64,000 nucleotides of DNA, taken from positions 32,215,690-32,279,689 of the forward strand of contig NC_067129.1 of assembly GCF_021347895.1 (NCBI RefSeq), given 5' to 3'. Below the pieces are notes generated by a model. The model was given only the letters and a program-made list of their open reading frames with translations. It had not been told where the DNA came from and did not search any database. Below, one piece after another: positions 1 through 10,329 of this stretch (position 1 is the first letter of the stretch; each line of letters begins with the position of its first letter). This stretch comes from Acanthochromis polyacanthus. Lineage: Eukaryota > Chordata > Actinopteri > Pomacentridae. The translations under genes were made by a program, and so were the position numbers.

Positions 1-13
1 GCGTATGCCCCTC

Positions 14-1232
14 GCCCCTGATTTATAAAACTTTGCGTAAGCACAGCTGCATGCAATTTCTTGATAAATCACACACCAGCTGGAAGATTGCACAGGTGGA
101 TCCACTTCACATTCCGCCCACAACACACCCACATTTTACCATGAATGGTCAATGCAAAGTAACTCATGAATGTATCTGTATATAAATAAGCTGCTGATCC
201 ACGGCATTTCACGCAGCGCCGGCCGGCAGTCTTTTCACTGCTGTGCGTCAGGATGAATGAATCATGTGTGACCCAGGCCACCCTGCCACTAAATTTGTTA
301 TGATCATGTCCGATGTACAAATAATTTGCACACTGTTTGAATGTGCATTTTTTCGGTTCACATAGACAAATTCATTTTCACTCGGGAGTTGTGGTGTGAA
401 GCATGTGTGCCTGCGTGCCTGTACAGGGCTGATTAATGGTTGGACGCTCATCCCATTCGGCCGTATATGGATAAATAAACAAAATTCTTTACTTTTTTTT
501 GCCTTTTTACTGTGATAGTTGCAGTGAAGAGTGACAGGAAATGGGGAGAAGAGTAGGGGGAAGACATGCATAAAAGTGCCGCGGGCAGGAACCGAACCCG
601 AGCCACTGCGTCAGGAACCACCCCTACAAATGGATGAGCCATAAAAGCGCCGGGTGATCAGTAAACAAAATTATTTAATAAAGATCACCGCACCGGCCCC
701 AGATACCGGCCCTTTGGTCAAACGACCGAATGAAATAACGTTCAATCCGCTCCTGTTGATATATGAACATAGTTCTGCAAATACAGTCGTCAGCCGAATG
801 ACGCACTATAGGAACATCTACAACAATGAGGGTTTATGATTATCCGGCTCTACAAGTCTAATATGTGATAACAATAAAGGTTTGAGATCCATCTGGTTTC
901 AATTCGCCACTTCACCCTCCGGCACTGCCGTTCCCTCTGTCTCCAAAATGTGCTTAAGCAAGCATCAAAGTTGGCGCACCGGTGCGCACATTCTCACGCC
1001 AAGTTTTTTTTAGAAATCACAACGAACACAGCGTACGCCACTTTCTACGCAAAGTTTGTGATTTACGCCCTGTTTTGTGCGTAAAGAAGCATCAAGAATC
1101 AAGGTTGGTGCGCCGGTGCGCACATTCTCACGCCAAGTTTGTTTTTATAAATCACAACCTTTGCATAGAAAGTGGCCTACGCCACTTTCTAGCCCTGTTT
1201 TGTGCGTACGCAAGCTTTATAAATGAGGCCCC
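14..1232. mobile_element. Putative DNA transposon with imperfect GGGGCCTCATTTATAAA-type TIRs
   Basis: The right end (about 1,195-1,232), read on the minus strand, begins GGGGCCTCATTTATAAA and continues into GCGTACGCACAA. The left end (about 14-46) reads CCCCTGATTTATAAA followed by GCGTAAGCACA, so the two ends form imperfect inverted repeats of about 35 bp. Inside, the block GCGCACCGGTGCGCAC plus 'attctcacgccaagttt' occurs twice, near 974 and 1,107, about 133 bp apart. No transposase is visible, so this would be non-autonomous. The left boundary lies at the window edge and no target duplication can be checked. The right end abuts a truncated copy of the 1.1 kb element at 10,476, suggesting insertion into that copy. 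Confidence 0.5.
540..642 (-). repeat. tRNA-like (SINE-type) fragment
   Basis: Read on the minus strand this stretch contains a B-box-like GGTTCGGTTCC within a context common to fish tRNA-derived repeats ('gacatgcataaaagtgccgcgggcaggaaccgaac' region at 561-597). No complete cloverleaf can be drawn and no A box is clear, so it is a repeat fragment rather than a tRNA gene. Confidence 0.4.
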
Positions 1233-1892
1233 AGCTCTTTAATTCGGCATGAATTAAAAAAACACACAAACTCGATTTACTGTGATATTGTGAGATTTGT
1301 TTGTGGTGATGTAAGTTAGCCATTCAACAGAGTCCGCTAACATTAAAGTGACTGTGAAAGGGTCTGTGTTGACAGACGTAGAAAATACGTCAGGGTTTTG
1401 TTTAGGTTGTTAATATGTAATAGTCTGTCGCTACTTTTGAAGGTAAAAAAAATACTTGTAGTTTGCTGGCTGTTAGTTCCGCCATTTGTTTTGTTTGCTG
1501 TTTGTGCTTTATTAGAACAGGGTCACGTGAATAAAAAGTTTTGCTATTTTTAATAGTAGTGCTGATTTCAACCCCCAAATCGGTGTCCGTGAAAAAGTCA
1601 GATAATGATATTTATAAGACATTATGCATGATAGAAAAGAGAACAGCAGATGACTGACATGACAGGCTCGGCACGCAGATTCACCTCGAATCACGGAAGC
1701 GCCTTCATCACTCGGATTACCAAGCCGGCTCATTAATATTTATGCATGTCGGATTACCAGCCAATCACAAAGCGCCTTCATCAGCCGGCTCATTAATATT
1801 CATGTCTGTCTCATTAATATTTATGGTAAGGGAAAGTGCCGTATCCGTAGGCCACAGGCTACGGGTACGGGTCCGTATCTGTAGACACTACC
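1233..1892. mobile_element. 3' part of a 1.1 kb TIR element, second copy of 10,893-11,557
   Basis: These 660 bp match 10,893-11,557 almost base for base, with only scattered substitutions and short indels, from 'agctctttaattcggc' to the terminal 'gtagacactacc'. The left 417 bp of the complete copy are absent. Instead the preceding bases belong to the element at 14-1,232. Neither copy encodes a plausible protein here; the stop-free stretch at 1,512-1,733 on the minus strand is repeated in both copies but resembles no protein I know. Confidence 0.75.
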
Positions 1893-2220
1893 TTGCGGGA
1901 AAGTTGCAGTGATTGGACAAAACTGCAAGGCCGCGCAAAATTTGAAAATGGTTGAAAATGGTTGATTTCGCGTGAATTCGCGCGATTGCAACATCGCGAA
2001 TTCCTGGAGGGACTGATTGTGGCGCACATGATTTGATGTAAAAGAATAATTTCTTAATGTGTGATTTTTTTCCCCACTGAATAAATGCACTTGAAATATA
2101 GGTTGGATTTTCCTCTTTTTGTCATTGTGGTCCTATATTATTTAGAAAAAAACTGAATTTATTAGAAGCTAAAGAACACATCTTTACCAGGAGATACTTT
2201 ATTATTATTGCAGACTGTAA
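1893..2220. other. Intergenic, no gene seen
   Basis: AT-rich sequence with a short CpG-bearing stretch near 1,920-2,010 ('gcgcgattgcaacatcgcg' gives a small imperfect palindrome). I see no exon, RNA gene or clear element. Confidence 0.5.
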
Positions 2221-2224
2221 ATCA

Positions 2225-2465
2225 ATGGGATGGTTGGAAAAAACAGTGAAAATAACAACAATGAGACACCAAATAACTACAACGGAAAACAAAATGACCA
2301 CAAAGAGACATTAAACAACCCCAAATAAACAACAGATCACCAGAAAGTGACCAGAAATACAAACAAAATGACGACAAATGGACACGAATACCTCCAAAAC
2401 TACTACCAAGAGATGCAAAACGACCACAAATAGATGCAAACACTGACAAAGAAACACAAAATGAC
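2225..2465. repeat. Degenerate minisatellite of ACAAAATGACCACAAAGAGAC type
   Basis: Imperfect tandem units of about 20-22 bp built on 'aaaatgaccacaaa(g/t)agac' run through this stretch. The same motif recurs at 3,950-4,260 and, inverted, at 61,597-61,725, so it is a dispersed family in this genome. Confidence 0.65.
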
Positions 2466-2936
2466 TGCTAGGATTTCTTATTTATATAAAGACACCGCTA
2501 GCTTAAAACTGAAATGGTCACCATATTTAAATAGGATAACACTGATATGAAGATCTTTCATTGTGCAGTTAATGTGTGAGCTGTGTTGACCTGAACAGAG
2601 GAAGAGAAAAAGCATGAGTCCCAGGCCCTGAAGCATTGGATATTTGAGGGTCATAGACAGGTCAGCACACACAGAAACCTGAAACCTATCAAAACACAAT
2701 ATAAGTTAAAAGCCAATTGAACCTGGGTTTCCAAAGTGATTTAAGACTGGTGATGACAACAGTCCTCCCTATGAGATACCAGCAGCTAACAAAGGAGAAG
2801 AACTGACCGTTAGAGAGCTAGAAGTGTTAGCAAAGGGGGGTTCTTTATACAGAGTGCGGCTGCTGCTGACTGGATGAATTATGTGCCAAGAGACATGCAC
2901 ATATCTGTGCCTCAACCAAGAGAGAACTGAGTCTAA

Positions 2937-3683
2937 GGGTGCTTTCACACCTACGCCTTTTGGTCCGCTTAAAGTGGACTGGAGTCCGCAACACCTGCAA
3001 GTACGTCGTTTGGGCTGGTGTGAAAGCAGACCAGATTTTTTTGGTTCGGACTAAAGAACCGGACCGAGACCACCTTCGGGAGGTGGTCTCGGTCCGCTTC
3101 TATATGAACTCCAGTTCGGTTCGCTCCTGGTGAGAACACAAACCTGTCTCCATTCGGACCGGCTTGATGGTGCAGCAGACTTTTTGGTCTACGGGAGCTT
3201 CCGTAGCAACCTGCACAGGTTGTGGAGCATCGCCCGCTTTCTCCGATAACGTCTTGCAATGCATCTTCTCCGTGCCAAAAACGACTGTGTAATGTTCTCG
3301 TACCGAATGCGAGCTTCATGCTGGAACAACAGCAGTATTTGTGCTTGCTGCATAAAGCAATGATACGAATATATGGCAACAAGAAGGAACAGGAGAGCAT
3401 AGTTAATTGAACACACTGACATTTAAACACAGCCTGTTGTTTTCTTCCGTGATTTTTCCCTCTTCACATGCTGCGCCAATCAGCGTTCACCTTCATCTAA
3501 AACACCTTATTTTGTGAACAGCGCCGCCAAACGACTGGGGGGAGATATAACATTCATCGTAGTTGGTTCAACTGCGAAAACACTGGTGTGAATGTGAACT
3601 GAACCAGTTGAAAATAGCAACATTGTAACAACTTTTGGGTCCAAGTGAACCACTCTAATGGACTAACAGGTGTGAAAGCACCC
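2937..3683. mobile_element. Harbinger-like MITE with GGGTGCTTTCACACCT TIRs
   Basis: The 16 bp GGGTGCTTTCACACCT at 2,937 is repeated inverted at 3,668-3,683. Both ends are flanked by TAA (2,934-2,936 and 3,684-3,686), the 3 bp TWA-type duplication expected of PIF/Harbinger elements. The 747 bp body has no transposase, so it must have been mobilised in trans. It contains a long hairpin at 3,060-3,096. Confidence 0.75.
3060..3096. repeat. Perfect 16 bp stem, 5 nt loop hairpin
   Basis: CGGACCGAGACCACCT at 3,060-3,075 is exactly inverted at 3,081-3,096 around the loop TCGGG. It lies inside the Harbinger-like MITE. Confidence 0.85.
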
Positions 3684-3929
3684 TAAACCACGGTCCATCG
3701 ACACCTTGTAGCCATTCACTTTTCACTATTGAATTATATTTATATGTCTTAGAGTCAATCATGTTGCATCAGATAGAATAAAATGTTCTCTTGATATCAG
3801 ACTTTATCCTTTTCTGGGAGGCTGTTCCAAACAGAAAAGGTCAGAAAAGATTTTTTGAGACCCTGATATGAGAAAATAAACAGCTAAATACAAAGAAAGT
3901 AGTTTGTTTTCCATCTCAAATAACGAACA

Positions 3930-4265
3930 CGCATTTTCACACGACTTCAAAGATACAGAAAATGACCACAGATAAAACCAAAATGTTTAGTTTAGTTAGT
4001 TTAGTTTAGTTTCAAGTTTATTTGTAAAAGGACAGCGTGCAGTTACATTAAAAAGATGGTTGCACCAGATTTAGCTTCAAGCTAATTTCCATCTGTAGTC
4101 CTTGGTCAATAAAAAACATTAATTATTTAAAACAACGCATATAAAACGCATTACCTTAATGCAAATGCATTACCAAATGACCACAAATGGAAACAAATAC
4201 CTGCAAAAGTATGACCATGAGACACAAAACAACTACAAAAGGACAAAACAACAAAAGACAACTGA
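3930..4265. repeat. Degenerate ACAAAATGACCACAAATGG minisatellite, two blocks
   Basis: Units related to the array at 2,225-2,465 appear at 3,950-3,985 and 4,170-4,260. They are separated by a short AT-rich stretch with (TTTAG)n-like repeats at 3,986-4,010. Confidence 0.5.
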
Positions 4266-4376
4266 ACTGTCATGCAGCCACCAAACATAAATGTGTTGTA
4301 CTGTGAAATCTGCAACTTCTTTATTGTATTAAAGTGTTTAGAAGAATGTCACTTTGGATACAAATTTAAAATGATC

Positions 4377-4378
<2 letters not shown>

Positions 4379-4422
<44 letters not shown>
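4379..4422. repeat. (GT)22 microsatellite
   Basis: Uninterrupted GT dinucleotides just upstream of the first coding exon of the gene at 4,607. Confidence 0.95.
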
Positions 4423-4423
<1 letters not shown>

Positions 4424-4606
4424 CACTTAAGTTTCAATTCTGTTTCCAGAGGCGCCTGAATTTCTGGAAATTTATTGTACTGGGCGTGGTTTGAATTAGA
4501 GTTGGCAGAGAAAAGACATTCCTCCCCACAGCAGCAGAGCGTCAGCACATGTTCCTCACAGCAGAGACTTTATGTTTGTCTTTTTGATCAACATCCTCAT
4601 CTAAAC

Positions 4607-7600
4607 ATGCCAATGGAGCCACGGAATAACAGGAGAGGACGTGAAGAACGTTTTGTCAGCGGTCGGCACTTAAACTTGAAGGATTTGAAGGAGGAAGCTC
4701 GAGCTAAGGGACACGGGTATCTCTACAGCTACGTCCCAAACTCACCAAAGCCGGAGTTCCATGTGACTCGTCTGAAACACGACACAGATCAAGACGGGTT
4801 AAGGGGCATCAGGACGGACGAAGGCTTCAAGGTTCCATACGAAGCCTCAGATGATCCACACAAAGGCGTCCTGTTGTGGTGGAGTCTGGCTGTGGGCCCT
4901 GAGGAGGTGAAGTCAGCTGAGAAGAGGCTCCTGCAGCAGAAATTCTCCAACCTCACAGACGATGAGGTCGCCATGCATCCCAGCTTCCTCTATCAGTTTA
5001 TCAGCTCTCCAGCATTCTCAGAGAAGTCCAGATTGGGTTCGTACCGCTTCACCTTCAACCTGGAGGACGTACTGGAGGCCTACAGCCTGCAGGTAGGAGC
5101 TCTGGAAAATGACTTCTAATACACAGTGGTGAATGAAAGTTTCTGTATCATGACAGTCTTGAGTTTCCAATGACTCCTATCATTGAATAGTCTCTGATGG
5201 ACTCATTGAAACATGTGTCTTTGTCACAAAAAAACAATTGTGCATTTTGGTTCTTTTACAGATTTATTAAAAACCTGCTGTCTATGACAGAATCTGCTGG
5301 GTCACAAACATATTTGCTGCAACTTTCACATAGAAGTCATTGGAAACTGAAGATTGCCATGATACATATGGCCTTGTGGAAACTTTTGCTCATGACTGTA
5401 TTTACAGGCTCAGTTCTTCTTAAAATGTCAGCTGTCCTGCAATGGCTAATAAATTGCCATCGACAGGGGTGGGGGTGGGGGGCGACATGGAACATATAAA
5501 ACACAGTTGGATACATGTATGATAAACTAGATGACACATACATAGTGCAAGCTAACATTGAAACTGAGTCATAGTTTACTGTTATGATGTGCAGCTCTGG
5601 CATTAAATATACTACAAATATAGTTGGAAATAAATGCAAACAGTGTGTAGATGAGCATATCAAATATAATAAGAGCGATGCAGAGTAGATTGGTGGAAAT
5701 GGTACATGTACAGCAGGCAGGAGTCATCAAGGTTTTTGAAACTGAGAGCTACTTCAAGCATACTCAGTAGTACCAAGAGCTACTTTCTGAATAACAAACT
5801 TCCACAATCACCCTTTAATTATGTTGCGATCATGTCTCTGAAATTTTTGTAAATATCTATCGTGAGGTGGAGGCCATTTTGCAATGTCACAGGATTTAAT
5901 TTCCCACCCGTTCAGCATTCAGAATGAATAGCTGCTCAGCAATGCATGCCGTGTACGTACATGAAATGATTGGAAACGAATGACTCACATGGATCAAGTT
6001 AATCAAAGTCACAAAACCTGTTCTCCAACTCTTGCCCCAGTCTGTTTATGACTTGGGAAAACTTTTCCACAGCTATGGAAAAAGCCTGAGATGTGGCAGC
6101 ATCGTCATTCAACAATGACCGTACGGAGGGAAAGTGCTGCACTTTCTTTCTCTAAATGCACAGAGAAATTGTTCGTTTTAGCTTTAAATGTGTTTACAGT
6201 ATTTATCATGTCAGCAACAGTCTTATCTTTGCCTTGCAGTTCACAGTTCTAATGGTTCAGTTTCCCATTGATGTCTGTTAAAAATTCACTTTCCTGCCAT
6301 GTTTTGTTGGTAAAAACCACATCTAGTCCCCATCATGTTCTTCAGCAAAGAGTGACGTGGAGGTTTGACACAAGCATTGAACTTTGACTTCAGACAAGGT
6401 CAGGGTTCATTTATACATAAAACATTTTTGTTTTTAAAAATGTATATTACGAATTGTCATTATAAAATCAGCATTAATGTAGGTGTTTTTGAGTCAAAAA
6501 GAAAAGCAACTAAAATTTTTAAAACAATGTCCATGGTGACTAGTGCTATTTTTAGAACATGCCTCGTGGGCAACTGTCATGTTCCCTGTGGACACCGTGT
6601 TGACTACCTCTGATTTACAAATGATGAATGAGTCCTTCTTGCACAGTCAGGTGTGAATCCTCCAGTAAAACCTCTGTTCTTGTTTCAGTTTTGCTCTGGA
6701 GATCAGCCGGTCATGAGGGTCTATGAAACTGTCCTGCACAAACAGGAAGTGCAGCATACCGTGTTGGTCCACAGTCCAGCCAATCAGAAGCTCTTCTCTG
6801 AGTATCCTCTGCTGACTGACGACCCGAACGCTGTCTGTGTTTACAAAGACGGCCACTTTATCTGGAGGCCGTACGCCATGAGTAATTATGTCAAGTAAGA
6901 CCTACAAAGAGATAAATGTAATGGGCTCAACTGAAGTAGCCGAAACCAGAACATGAATAATAAGAGAATCTACTGAATTTACGAAAACTGTCTTCATTTG
7001 AGTTGTGAAGTTGATTATTATATTTCTGTTTGTTGCTGTTTGGCTTTCCTGTCAGTTATGAGCTGGTGGAGAAACCTGGAGAAAACCAGATGGATGCTCA
7101 GGAGTGTACATGGAGACAGAATTATATTTGGGATAACGTTGCCATCACCCTGCATGTGGGCAAACAGGTATCTTCACTGCTTATTCTCTAAAAACTGCTG
7201 AAATATTTAATGCACCCTCAAGTGTAAAAAAAATCCCTTTTGAAAAATGTTGTCACTTTATTTTTGCAACTTCTGTTTTGTCCAGTGACATCAGAAGGTG
7301 TCATTAAAAAGAAAAGTTAGTTGACCTGCTAGAATCATGAGCTGTTCAGTATGTTTGTATTAAAGGTTTCTGTACATCGACTCTTGGTGTAGTAACAATT
7401 TTAGTTTGTCATATTTTATAAATATTTGCTTGTTTAGTTTTTCTTTTCTTTTTAGGTGCTGAAGTTCGATGCTGATCAACTGAGAAAGAACCTCAAGTTC
7501 TGCCACCAGGGTGGAGCAGCTATCGGGACTTTTGATAGTTTCGAGGACGCTAAAAACCAAGTTAAGCTTCTGTGGCCAGATTGTGACTCCCCACTGGACA

Positions 7601-7653
7601 AGGAGTGTTCACTAAAGCTGCGTTTCACAGGTATTACAGCTGCAACTCACTGA
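4607..7653 (+). CDS. Uncharacterised four-exon gene, 333-residue protein
   Basis: Exons read 4,607-5,092, 6,689-6,894, 7,056-7,167 and 7,456-7,653. Each junction has GT-AG borders and the frame is kept (intron phases 0, 2, 0), giving 1,002 nt. The ATG at 4,607 has A at -3 and is followed by a second ATG at 4,613. An acceptor-like 'tgtttccag' ends at 4,449, so a 5' untranslated exon may lie upstream. I do not recognise a named family. The protein looks soluble, with no signal peptide or membrane segment. Residues near 40-70 carry FHVTRLKHD...GLRGIRTDEGF, which faintly resembles the His-x-Thr...Gly-Phe layout of ADP-ribosyltransferase-like folds; this is inference only. Exon order, frames and lack of stops argue for a functional gene. 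The last intron-exon block ends with a clean TGA at 7,651-7,653. Confidence 0.8.
5690..6360 (-). pseudogene. Decayed hAT-like (ZBED/GTF2IRD2-type) transposase relic
   Basis: On the minus strand, around 6,100-6,260, translation gives LQGKDKTVADMINTVNTFK followed by FSVHLEKESAALS. This matches the 'LQGKdk.v.dm...vkaFk.KL' stretch typical of hAT-derived ZBED and GTF2IRD2-like proteins. Frames are broken and stops are frequent. It lies inside intron 1 of the gene at 4,607, in the opposite orientation to it. Confidence 0.5.
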
Positions 7654-8395
7654 GCTGAACTGACTTCACAATCACCAGCTTTTCTTTGATCATTCTGCAT
7701 GAGAACATGATTCAGTTTTTCTCGAAAAACACGAACACCTGGGAAGGTTCGAAAATGGCAAAAATGACAGAAAAGTCCAAGAAACTACAGTTTGGCTGTG
7801 TTTAGACTTTTATTATTTTAAAGTAAGAAGCTGCTGTTGCTGCAATGTTGGCATCTTAAAACTAGACGAGCCCTCATTAGAGGGCAGAACCACGCCCATG
7901 CGTGATACTCTGTATCAATTTTGATCATCCTACGCATATCCCTTCCTACTTGATCTGCTGACCTGTAACTCCACAACTGAGCATGGGATCTTAGACTGAT
8001 CTTCAGTGCCAAGTTTGATTATCCTGACTTCAGCACTTGCAGAGATATCGGAACGGACATACCCACATACATACATACATACGTACCCAGCCAGCCAGAT
8101 ACCGAAGCGAATGCAGTAACCCCGCTGACGTGTACGTCAGGCGTGGTTAATGATTTACACAGTTTACGTTGAAACGATAAACAGGTACAAGAAAATACAG
8201 ACTAAAACGTGAAATAATGGGATAAACTGTGGCCAACTTAGTGTTTAAGCTTGGCATTTTATCTCAGTGTGCTGGATCAGCATGTATCTACAGTGAGTAA
8301 CCATAATGACAGAGATGTAGACGTCAACAAGCTAAAAGCTAATTCATGACTAAAATTATTTAGGATGATGACATGGCTGAGCTGCGAGCTAATAA
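7654..8395. other. Intergenic with a dispersed repeat near 7,870-8,155
   Basis: No gene is visible. The stretch from 'gacgagccctcattagagggc' to 'gctgacgtgtacgtcaggc' has the character of an interspersed fish repeat, including a (ACAT)n run at 8,060-8,083 and a near-palindrome CTGACGTGTACGTCAG at about 8,126. The class is not determined. Confidence 0.4.
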
Positions 8396-9771
8396 GGCAA
8401 GATAAGATAATCCTTTATTGCTCCCCACACCAGGGGAAATTCACATTGTTACAACAGTAAACATATTTACATCAGCAAATAAACATAGTAATAATATTTA
8501 CAATATATATAAGGATGAAAAATGAAAACAGTGGACAACACAATATAAAGTGGCTTGAAAATAAATTTATAAGTGTAAACATGCAGCCGTGCAAATTTTA
8601 CAGTTTCAGATGATACAATATAGCCCAGTTTATGTTGACATCAGCCAATGATGCTGATGTTGTAAAGTCTTACAGCAGACGGAATGAATGACCTGCGATA
8701 GCACTCTTTTTTTGCAGGGTGGATGTCCAAGTCTGCTGCTGAAGGAGCTGCTTAAAGGCTGGGTTATATTACGACTGAGCCGCACGGAAATCCGCACGAG
8801 AGAACGTGTGTGACCTTATACTCCATGCAGCGTCTGCTCCCAACCTGCAGGGGGCAGTGTATCACCAACACACATCTACCTGATCTACTCTGGTACTAAA
8901 CTAGTAGAAGAGGTTTGCCATTGTTTACATCACTTAAAAAATGGCATTCTACTGAATAAGAGCGTTTCAGAAGTTAGTTTTAATTTCACAACATGAATTG
9001 TTCTTAACCCGGTTGTGATGGTGATCTCTGTGTGATGAATCATAAGTGCCCGTATTTACAGACTTCGGCTACGAGAAGGTCCTGGTCCTCTGCCATGATT
9101 TTCCGCACGGCTCCGTCAGCGTAGTTAGAAAAATGTGGAGGTGCATGGTGCGGAAATTTTCCATGTGAGAAGGGCCGCTCGAGGGGGCGTGGCTGCTAAA
9201 ATTACGTAATTTGTCCGCACGGAGCCGCATGAACTTCGCGGAAGCGGCAAGCATGAAACAGGCTTAAGGCCCCCACAGTCACATGCAGTGAGTGAGAGGC
9301 ACTGATGGATGTGAGCTTTGCCATCATCCTCCTCTTTCCCACCTCCTCAATGGAGTCCAGGGAGGGACAGAACCGGTCCTCCTGACCAGTCTGTTCAGTC
9401 TCTTTCAGACCACTGCATAGAAAATAGCAGACACTACCACAGAGTCATAAAATGTCTGGACCAGAGTCCTGCACACTCCAAAGAGAGCAGGAGGGGTGGT
9501 GTTGGTGGTAGAGAGCTGAGGTGTGAAGAAGAAGCTGGCTGCTCAGTGCTTTGATAAGATGGGGGAGGAGTGGGAGCAGAATCAAATCTGTTGAAGAACA
9601 GATTCAGCTCATTGGTCCACTCCTGGTCTCCTGCTGCAGCTCCCCTCTCATGGCTTCTGCTGGAACCAGAGAAGGATCTCAGGTCTCTCCATATCTCTCT
9701 TGCGTTATTCTTGTGCAAGTGAGTTTCATCTTGGTCCTTGTCCTCCCTGATCTTCATCTGCTTCTGCAAAC
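8396..9771 (-). mobile_element. Internally deleted LINE relic (Rex1/L2-like), minus strand, split by a MITE
   Basis: Plus-strand 8,396-8,755 is the 3' end. Read on the minus strand it encodes KKECYRRSFIPSAVRLYN, then an untranslated tail ending in (GATAA)-rich sequence. Plus-strand 9,264-9,771 carries the upstream part, including an open minus-strand stretch at 9,434-9,769 with NNAREIWRDLRSFSG and NELNLFFNRFD. These motifs belong to the linker before the reverse transcriptase of Rex1/L2-like LINEs (family knowledge). The reverse transcriptase itself is missing, so the copy is internally deleted. Removing the 508 bp insert at 8,756-9,263 restores continuity. The exact clade is uncertain. Confidence 0.6.
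8756..9263. mobile_element. MITE nested in the LINE, TTAA flanks
   Basis: The insert begins AGGCTGGGTTATATT and ends in sequence that, inverted, begins GCCTGTTTCATGCTT, giving weak terminal inverted repeats. CTTAA occurs on both sides (8,751-8,755 and 9,263-9,267). Subterminal 'ccgcacgg' motifs recur in both orientations near both ends. A TTAA duplication suggests piggyBac-like mobilisation, while a TTA/TAA reading would suggest Harbinger. No coding sequence is present. Confidence 0.6.
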
Positions 9772-9779
9772 ATTCTATT

Positions 9780-10132
9780 CATATCCATCCATCCTCTATA
9801 CACCGCTTTATCCTCACTAGGGTGGCGGGGGGGTGCTGGAGTCTATCCCAGCTGACTCGGGCGAAGGCAGGGGACACCCTGGACAGGTCGCCAGTCTGTC
9901 ACAGGGCTACATATACAGACAAACAATCACACTCACATTCACACCTACAGGCAATTTAGAATAACTACTTAACCTCAGCATATTTTTGGACTGTGGGAAG
10001 AAGCTGGAGTGCCCGGAGAAAACCCACGCATGCACAGGGAGAACATGCAAACTCCATGCAGAAAGATTTTTGAACCGGGGATCTTCTTGCTGCAAGGCGA
10101 AAGTGCTAACCACTAGTCCACTGTGCAGCCCC
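9780..10132 (-). mobile_element. V-SINE (tRNA-derived SINE), minus strand
   Basis: Read on the minus strand it begins with a tRNA-like head: GGGCTGCACAGTGGACTAG as A-box region, then a B-box region near 10,070-10,085. It continues through the conserved body with 'ggagtttgcatgttctccc' and ends in a (GGAT)n tail at 9,783-9,797. The 9 bp CATTCTATT flanks both sides (9,771-9,779 and 10,132-10,140), a target duplication consistent with L1/L2-type retrotransposition. This is the well-known vertebrate V-SINE layout (Mermaid/HE1-like). Confidence 0.85.
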
Positions 10133-10159
10133 ATTCTATTAATTTCTATAACACATATG

Positions 10160-10270
10160 GTGATTTGGTGATATGGCCAAAAAATAAAATCTCGATTTTT
10201 TTTTCGTCATCTTGGACGATTACGATTTCAATCGATTTTTGTTGTTTCATTGCGGTCTCTTTGCTATGGC
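10160..10270. mobile_element. hAT-like terminal fragment
   Basis: The stretch 'ggtgatatggccaaaaaat' followed by alternating 'cgatttt' and 'tcaatcga' motifs resembles the left end of common fish hAT non-autonomous elements. The matching right-end motif, 'tttatcgcccagccc', occurs at about 19,900. The two are probably separate relics. Confidence 0.4.
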
Positions 10271-10329
10271 TAGTGGTTGCCACCTTTCAGAAATGAAAAT
10301 AAAGGACGCCCACCACGACTCCTTGGGGC

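Noticed and set aside
1512..1733. 73-codon minus-strand frame repeated at 11,177-11,398
   Set aside because: It is conserved only because both lie in copies of the same 1.1 kb element. There is no recognisable domain.
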